In this document: positions 32,548-36,167 of the stretch, piece after piece | How the letters are laid out: each line of letters begins with the position of its first letter | Position numbering within the stretch: position 1 is the first letter of the stretch | Origin: JBHIEE01 sp046760445 | GTDB lineage: Bacteria; Acidobacteriota; Aminicenantia; JdFR-78 | Assembly (NCBI GenBank): GCA_046760445.1 | Contig: JBHIEE010000015.1 | Coordinates: 1-36,167 of the forward strand | Direction of reading: 5' to 3' | Length of the DNA stretch: 36,167 bases | Notes under the pieces: generated by a model | What the model saw: only the letters and a program-made list of their open reading frames with translations | Databases searched by the model: none | What the model was told of the DNA's origin: nothing | Translations under genes and position numbers: made by a program

Positions 32548-32842
32548 ATTAAGGATTAAGCTTTTTTATAAGACTACAAAGCATAATGAACTTTCAGACA
32601 TATTAAAAAAATGACTATATTCTTTATTGCTTTTTCTTTTAAACCCTTCTGCAATATTAGCTGCAATTGATATAGCTGACCTACGGAATTGACTTATTAG
32701 CCCAAACTTTTCTTCTTTAGGAAATTTCTTAGTAATTTTGTAAATTTCTAAAACTAATTGATGTGATTTTTGCCAAACTTTTAAGTCTTGAAAAGTTCTC
32801 ATTAACTCTCCTTTACTCAATTTTTATGGTCTAATCCTTAAT
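32548..32842. repeat. 11-bp inverted repeats bounding the four-helix-bundle gene
   Basis: ATTAAGGATTA (32548-32558) and its exact complement TAATCCTTAAT (32832-32842) enclose the truncated gene. Further CTTAATCC words follow at 32851. The ends would pair in RNA as a stem with the gene in the loop, the layout of 23S rRNA intervening sequences. Confidence 0.6.
32566..32802 (-). pseudogene. Truncated four-helix-bundle protein (23S rRNA intervening-sequence type)
   Basis: 78 residues from ATG 32802 with AAAGGAGAG upstream. FQDLKVWQKSHQLVLEIYKITKKFP, QFRRSAISIAANIAEGFKRKSNKEYSHFF is the family signature. Full proteins are about 115-125 residues; here the match ends after SESSL and a stop follows six codons later, so about the last 40 residues (helices 3-4) are missing. 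Family members occur both inside 23S rRNA intervening sequences and as free genes of unknown function. No rRNA is nearby. It is probably a decaying copy, although a short product could still be made. Confidence 0.7.
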
Positions 32843-32851
32843 CCTTACCAC

Positions 32852-34474
32852 TTAATCCTTTTTGTAGATTATTTTTCCTCCTAAAATAGTCATCACTACT
32901 TCAGTATCCAAAATCTCTTTAGAAGGAATTTCATATAAGTTTTTTGATAAAATTACAATATCAGCTAATTTACCTGGTTTAATACTTCCTTTTATCCTTT
33001 CGTCAAAACTAGCGTATGTCGAACCAATAGTATAAGCCCATAAGGCCTCATTTAAACTTATTTTTTGTTCTGGAATCCATCCTTTTTCAGGTAAACCATT
33101 TTCACTCTGTCGAGTTAAGGCAGCATAAACTCCCTTCATAGGATTTAATGACTCAACTGGCCAGTCACTTCCAAAAGCCAGAACAATCTTTTTCTCCAAA
33201 AATGATCTCCAAGGATAAGCCATTTTTACTCTTTCTGATCCTAATTTCCTTTCGACCCATTCCATATCAGAAATTGCATGTGCAGGCTGCATAGAGGGAA
33301 TTATTTTCAAACAAGCGAATTCTTCAAGATTTCTGCATCTGATAACCTGCGCATGTTCAATCCGATGACGGCTATCAAACCGAACATTTCTCTTAAAGGC
33401 TTCTCTAAAGCCTTCAAGGGCCAAATCTATTGCTTTATCTCCAATGGCATGTAAAGCTAACTGAAATTTATTCTCGTCAAAGGTTACTATTCTTTCAATA
33501 AGTTCTTTCTTCGAAATCACTATCATTCCTTTATTGAGAGGATTATCAGCATAAGGCTCAAAAAGAGCAGCCGTGGAAGAACCGAGAGAACCATCAATAA
33601 AACCTTTAAGTGGTCCAAATTTTATAAATTTACTATCTAAATTTTTAAATCTCTCCTTGAATTCAAGAATCTGAGTTAAATCCTGACTAAAATCTGCTGC
33701 TTTATAGATTCGGAGAGTAAGTTTCTTTTCATTATATAAATCTTCATAGATTTCTAAACCTAAAAATATTTTTGAAGGAAGTGAAGAAGGCATATCATGA
33801 ACACTTGTCACACCAAATTCTTTTGCTTTTTTAAGAGCAAGTTGAATAGCTTTTTTAGTTTTTTCTTTAGTTGGTAAAGGAATTATTCTCTCCACTATTT
33901 CAATTGCTTTTTCTTTTAAAACCCCAGTTAGTTCTCCTTTTTTATTTTTTTCAATAAATCCTCCTTGAGGTTGAGGAGTATCTCTATTTATTTTGGCTAA
34001 TTCCAGGGCTAAGCTATTCACCCAGGCTGTATGACCACATACTCTCTTCAGGATAACAGGGTTCTCAGAAGCTACCTGATCCAAATCTTCTTTAATGGGC
34101 CATTTTCTTTCTGGAAAGAGATTATGATTCCAGCCATAACCTTTGATCCACTCCCCTTTTTTGCTCTTCATCACCCTCTTTTTCACTTCTTCTTGAATCT
34201 CCTGAATACTATTCTTCCCAGTTAAATCTATTTCTAAAAGAGCCAAGCCCCCACTCAAAAAATGAACATGAGAATCTATAAAACCAGGCATAGCGTATTT
34301 GCCTTCTAAATTAATTAACTTCGTTGTTTTACCTCGGAATCCAGACAATATTTCATCGCTTTTTCCTATTGAAATTATTTTATCTCCTTTAATGGCTATT
34401 GCTTCAACCCAAAAAGGTTCTTTATTCATAGTTCTTATTCGGCCATTGAATAAAATCAAATCTGAACTAATCAT
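32852..34474 (-). CDS. Amidohydrolase of the YtcJ/amidohydrolase-3 family
   Basis: 540 residues, the usual length. Metal site: PGFIDSHVHFLSGG (His69, His71), later HAIGDKAIDLALEGF, RIEHAQVI and FGSDWPVESLNPMKGVYAAL with the conserved Asp. N-terminal and C-terminal strands (LILFNGRIRTMN..., GKLADIVILSKNLYEIP) form the composite beta domain. It hydrolyses an amide or similar bond, with one or two metals in the active site; the true substrate of this family is mostly unknown. No signal peptide. It overlaps the preceding propeller gene by four bases (ATGA), so they are translated together. Confidence 0.9.
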   Translation of the reverse strand: MISSDLILFNGRIRTMNKEPFWVEAIAIKGDKIISIGKSDEILSGFRGKTTKLINLEGKYAMPGFIDSHVHFLSGGLALLEIDLTGKNSIQEIQEEVKKRVMKSKKGEWIKGYGWNHNLFPERKWPIKEDLDQVASENPVILKRVCGHTAWVNSLALELAKINRDTPQPQGGFIEKNKKGELTGVLKEKAIEIVERIIPLPTKEKTKKAIQLALKKAKEFGVTSVHDMPSSLPSKIFLGLEIYEDLYNEKKLTLRIYKAADFSQDLTQILEFKERFKNLDSKFIKFGPLKGFIDGSLGSSTAALFEPYADNPLNKGMIVISKKELIERIVTFDENKFQLALHAIGDKAIDLALEGFREAFKRNVRFDSRHRIEHAQVIRCRNLEEFACLKIIPSMQPAHAISDMEWVERKLGSERVKMAYPWRSFLEKKIVLAFGSDWPVESLNPMKGVYAALTRQSENGLPEKGWIPEQKISLNEALWAYTIGSTYASFDERIKGSIKPGKLADIVILSKNLYEIPSKEILDTEVVMTILGGKIIYKKD

Positions 34475-35808
34475 TCTTCTTCTACAATAGAGAATGAAAT
34501 AGTATCCTCTACTTGATGCTCATTGTCTTTAGCGATTACTTTGATAATATAATCCTCTTTTTCTTCTGGATACCAATCCCAACTATTATTTTTAGAAAAT
34601 TCTTGGATTCTTTCTAATGGTTTATCTTTAGGAGCTAAATAAAACTCAAATTGAGGCTCAAAAAGACCAAATGCCGCGGCAGTGAAAGTAATCTTTTCTC
34701 CGATTTTTTGAGGAGAAGACTTATTTGCCTTTAGCTTAACAGCTATTTTTCTTTTTAAAAATAATAACCTCCCCTTTTTTTTGTATACATCATAAATTGT
34801 CACTAATATATTAGGGGTAATCCAAATTGAGTTGGACTTTATCTCGGTCGGGGCTTTAAATTTACCCTTTTCTTTACCTTCTTTAATCTCAAAAGCAAGT
34901 AATTCATCCGATAAAGAAGTAACAATAATTTTATCTCCAACTAAATTTAATTGATAATAGCTTCTTGCTGGAATTATATTCCACCAGAGAATAGTGCCAT
35001 TTTTTTTATTCAAACAATAAAGAACATTATTCAAGCTGATAAAATAAATCCTCTTTTTATCTGTTATTGGACTACTAATCACATCTGCTCCTGTTTTTAC
35101 TTTCCATTTTATTTTCTTTCTTTTTAAATTAAAACAATAGAAATAATCATCATTGGAACCAAAATAAAGAAGAGAATCATCAACTAAAAGATCAGATTTT
35201 ATGGCCTGTTGAGCTTTAAACCTTATTGATAATTTACCATTCTTCCTCAGAAAACAAAGTTCTCCCCTAATTGTTCCAAAAATTAGACTATTTTCCCAAA
35301 AAGCTAAGCCAGAATAAACTGGACCATCGATTTGATGTTTATTCAAGATCTTACCTGAAGCTGCTTCAAGAACCCAGATATTTCTAGAAAGGGTCCCAAA
35401 ATATACTTTTCCCTTATTTTCCACAACAGGGGTTGTAATTTTATCTTTTAATTCTACTTTCCACCTAAGTACACCAGTTTTTTTATCTAAACTATAAAGC
35501 TCGTCTTCAGTAAAAAAATAAACATGTTCTTGTCCTAAATAAGGCGAACTAATGATTTTTTGATTGATGTGATGTTCCCAAGAGAACTCTTTTTTTGGGA
35601 CATCAAGACAATACAAATATCCTTTTTTGGTGGAAAGATAAATCCTGTTGTTTTCTCTCTTTAAATCCTTGTTAACTGCTCCTTCAACTGACAGTTTTTC
35701 TTCTACTTCTAAGGGGAAAAAAATCCCGGTACGAGAAGCTTTGGTAATTAAAAAGCTACATTGATAAAAAGAAATAAGTATAATTGGCCATATTAAATAT
35801 TTACTCAT
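34471..35808 (-). CDS. PQQ-like beta-propeller protein with C-terminal Ig-like domain
   Basis: 445 residues. The N-terminus MSKYLIWPIILISFYQCSF is hydrophobic and ends in a Cys, possibly a non-canonical lipoprotein site. Residues 45-320 are propeller blades of the PQQ/BamB type with repeating 'G.LYCL..K.G...W' strands (YLYCLDVPKKEFSWEH, LYSLDKKTGVLRWKVEL, YFYCFNLKRKKIKWKV, LYCLNKKNGTILWW). The C-terminus (about 350-445) has an Ig-like domain with NNSWDWYPEEKEDYIIKVIAKD, as in triple-Tyr type domains. It likely acts outside the cytoplasm in protein-protein contacts. No BAM genes are near, so bamB is not assigned. It heads a two-gene unit with the amidohydrolase. Confidence 0.82.
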   Translation of the reverse strand: MSKYLIWPIILISFYQCSFLITKASRTGIFFPLEVEEKLSVEGAVNKDLKRENNRIYLSTKKGYLYCLDVPKKEFSWEHHINQKIISSPYLGQEHVYFFTEDELYSLDKKTGVLRWKVELKDKITTPVVENKGKVYFGTLSRNIWVLEAASGKILNKHQIDGPVYSGLAFWENSLIFGTIRGELCFLRKNGKLSIRFKAQQAIKSDLLVDDSLLYFGSNDDYFYCFNLKRKKIKWKVKTGADVISSPITDKKRIYFISLNNVLYCLNKKNGTILWWNIIPARSYYQLNLVGDKIIVTSLSDELLAFEIKEGKEKGKFKAPTEIKSNSIWITPNILVTIYDVYKKKGRLLFLKRKIAVKLKANKSSPQKIGEKITFTAAAFGLFEPQFEFYLAPKDKPLERIQEFSKNNSWDWYPEEKEDYIIKVIAKDNEHQVEDTISFSIVEEE

Positions 35809-35871
35809 TTTTTAGAAATTTAATATTATCATCTTCCTCTTCTCTTCTCAACAAAATTGAAAACAATATTC

Positions 35872-35900
35872 TTTACAACGACTAAAATAATTGCTATTAT
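35872..35900 (+). promoter_or_regulatory. Promoter of the small rightward gene
   Basis: TTTACA (35872-35877), 17-base spacer, TATTAT (35895-35900). The start near 35907 leaves about 13 bases to the ATG at 35920 and rules out the in-frame TTG at 35857 as start. Confidence 0.6.
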
Positions 35901-35919
35901 ACTCTTCAAGCTTGAGGAA

Positions 35920-36102
35920 ATGATTAACTTCATTTTATTGTATAAAATAAGGAATCGGATAAAAAAATTTGTTAAACAGAAATTACAGGATGAAGAAATT
36001 GCCTTAACTGAAAATTCATGTGTCAGCTGCCTAGTGAGTGATTTAAGCTGGGAAATATATTATCTCTTGAAGGAAGAAGAAAAATCAAGTAAAAAGAAAT
36101 AA
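35920..36102 (+). CDS. Small protein of unknown function (60 residues)
   Basis: From ATG 35920 with GAGG just upstream and a good promoter before it. MINFILLYKIRNRIKKFVKQKLQDEE is an amphipathic basic helix, then a Cys pair (NSCVSCLVSDLSWEIYYLL), then a Lys/Glu/Ser tail. I do not recognise a family. The Cys pair could bind metal or form a disulphide. It is divergent from the propeller gene. Confidence 0.5.
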   Translation: MINFILLYKIRNRIKKFVKQKLQDEEIALTENSCVSCLVSDLSWEIYYLLKEEEKSSKKK

Positions 36103-36107
36103 CTGAT

Positions 36108-36167
36108 AGAAATTCCAAATTACAAATCTCAAATTACAAACAAATTCTTGTCTGCCCCTGTCTGCCG
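36108..36167. repeat. 'AATTCCAAATTACAAATCTC' repeat and start of a CTGCC-type element
   Basis: 36110-36145 repeats the AAATTACAAATCTCAAATTAC words seen at 3631 and 24478. The window ends in CTGCCCCTGTCTGCCG, the start of the same CTGCC family as at 3810 and 31665. Confidence 0.6.

Noticed and set aside
32566..32842. A 23S rRNA fragment around the intervening-sequence-type gene
   Set aside because: The flanks are the ends of an HD hydrolase gene and an amidohydrolase gene plus AT-rich repeat words; no rRNA-like sequence is present.
1..36167. Defence system, prophage or integrated plasmid
   Set aside because: No integrase, transposase, restriction, toxin or phage structural gene is visible; the genes are housekeeping, transport and regulation.

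Overview
The window is about 36 kb of AT-rich DNA (roughly one third G+C by eye) from a bacterium with a Gram-negative type envelope. The evidence for two membranes is a TonB-dependent outer-membrane receptor, a membrane-fusion protein with its own ABC exporter, and a periplasmic lytic transglycosylase. Promoters look like ordinary sigma-70 sites (TTGACA-17-TATAAT type). I cannot place the phylum from sequence alone. The low G+C, the many degenerate 'word' repeats between genes and the gene mix suggest an uncultivated candidate-phylum diderm, but that is inference.

Layout. (1) 1-3627: the first codons of a leftward secreted protein, then rightward a GT87-type membrane glycosyltransferase, a DUF2085 membrane protein, an unrecognised membrane protein and a diacylglycerol/lipid kinase. 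(2) 3854-15717: one long leftward gene train, in transcription order hrcA, grpE, dnaK, dnaJ, rsmE, a Ser/Thr kinase, a branched-chain aminotransferase, pilT, alaS and a lytic transglycosylase. It has a promoter with a degenerate CIRCE (HrcA box) at the head and a second promoter before the aminotransferase. (3) 15783-21768: a TetR regulator with a perfect palindromic operator over its own -10 box, followed by a YbhGFSR-like exporter (membrane-fusion protein, two ATPases, two ABC-2 permeases). (4) 21900-25441: a nickel module of nikR, a TonB-dependent receptor and a DUF4198 protein, with NikR-type operators in front of nikR and the receptor. (5) 25494-31548: leftward, a GAF-GAF-GGDEF protein, a PspC protein and a giant 2-hydroxyacyl-CoA dehydratase-type activase. 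(6) 31967-35808: leftward, a PQQ-type beta-propeller protein, an amidohydrolase, a truncated four-helix-bundle (23S intervening-sequence type) gene and an HD hydrolase; a small rightward gene with a good promoter follows.

The most unusual feature is a set of dispersed, low-complexity repeats made of degenerate 6-9 base words and their reverse complements, so that many fold into long hairpins. They lie at gene borders and run into coding sequence: they supply the tail of the DUF2085 protein, the tail of one ABC ATPase, the signal peptide of the transglycosylase, and an in-frame stretch of about 45 residues inside the giant activase. Two nearly identical copies (43 of 44 bases) flank the exporter cassette as direct repeats, and an identical 16-bp palindrome occurs three times.

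I see no tRNA, rRNA, CRISPR array, insertion sequence or phage gene. Several starts were moved from the longest possible ORF to the codon with a ribosome-binding site or a position consistent with the promoter.
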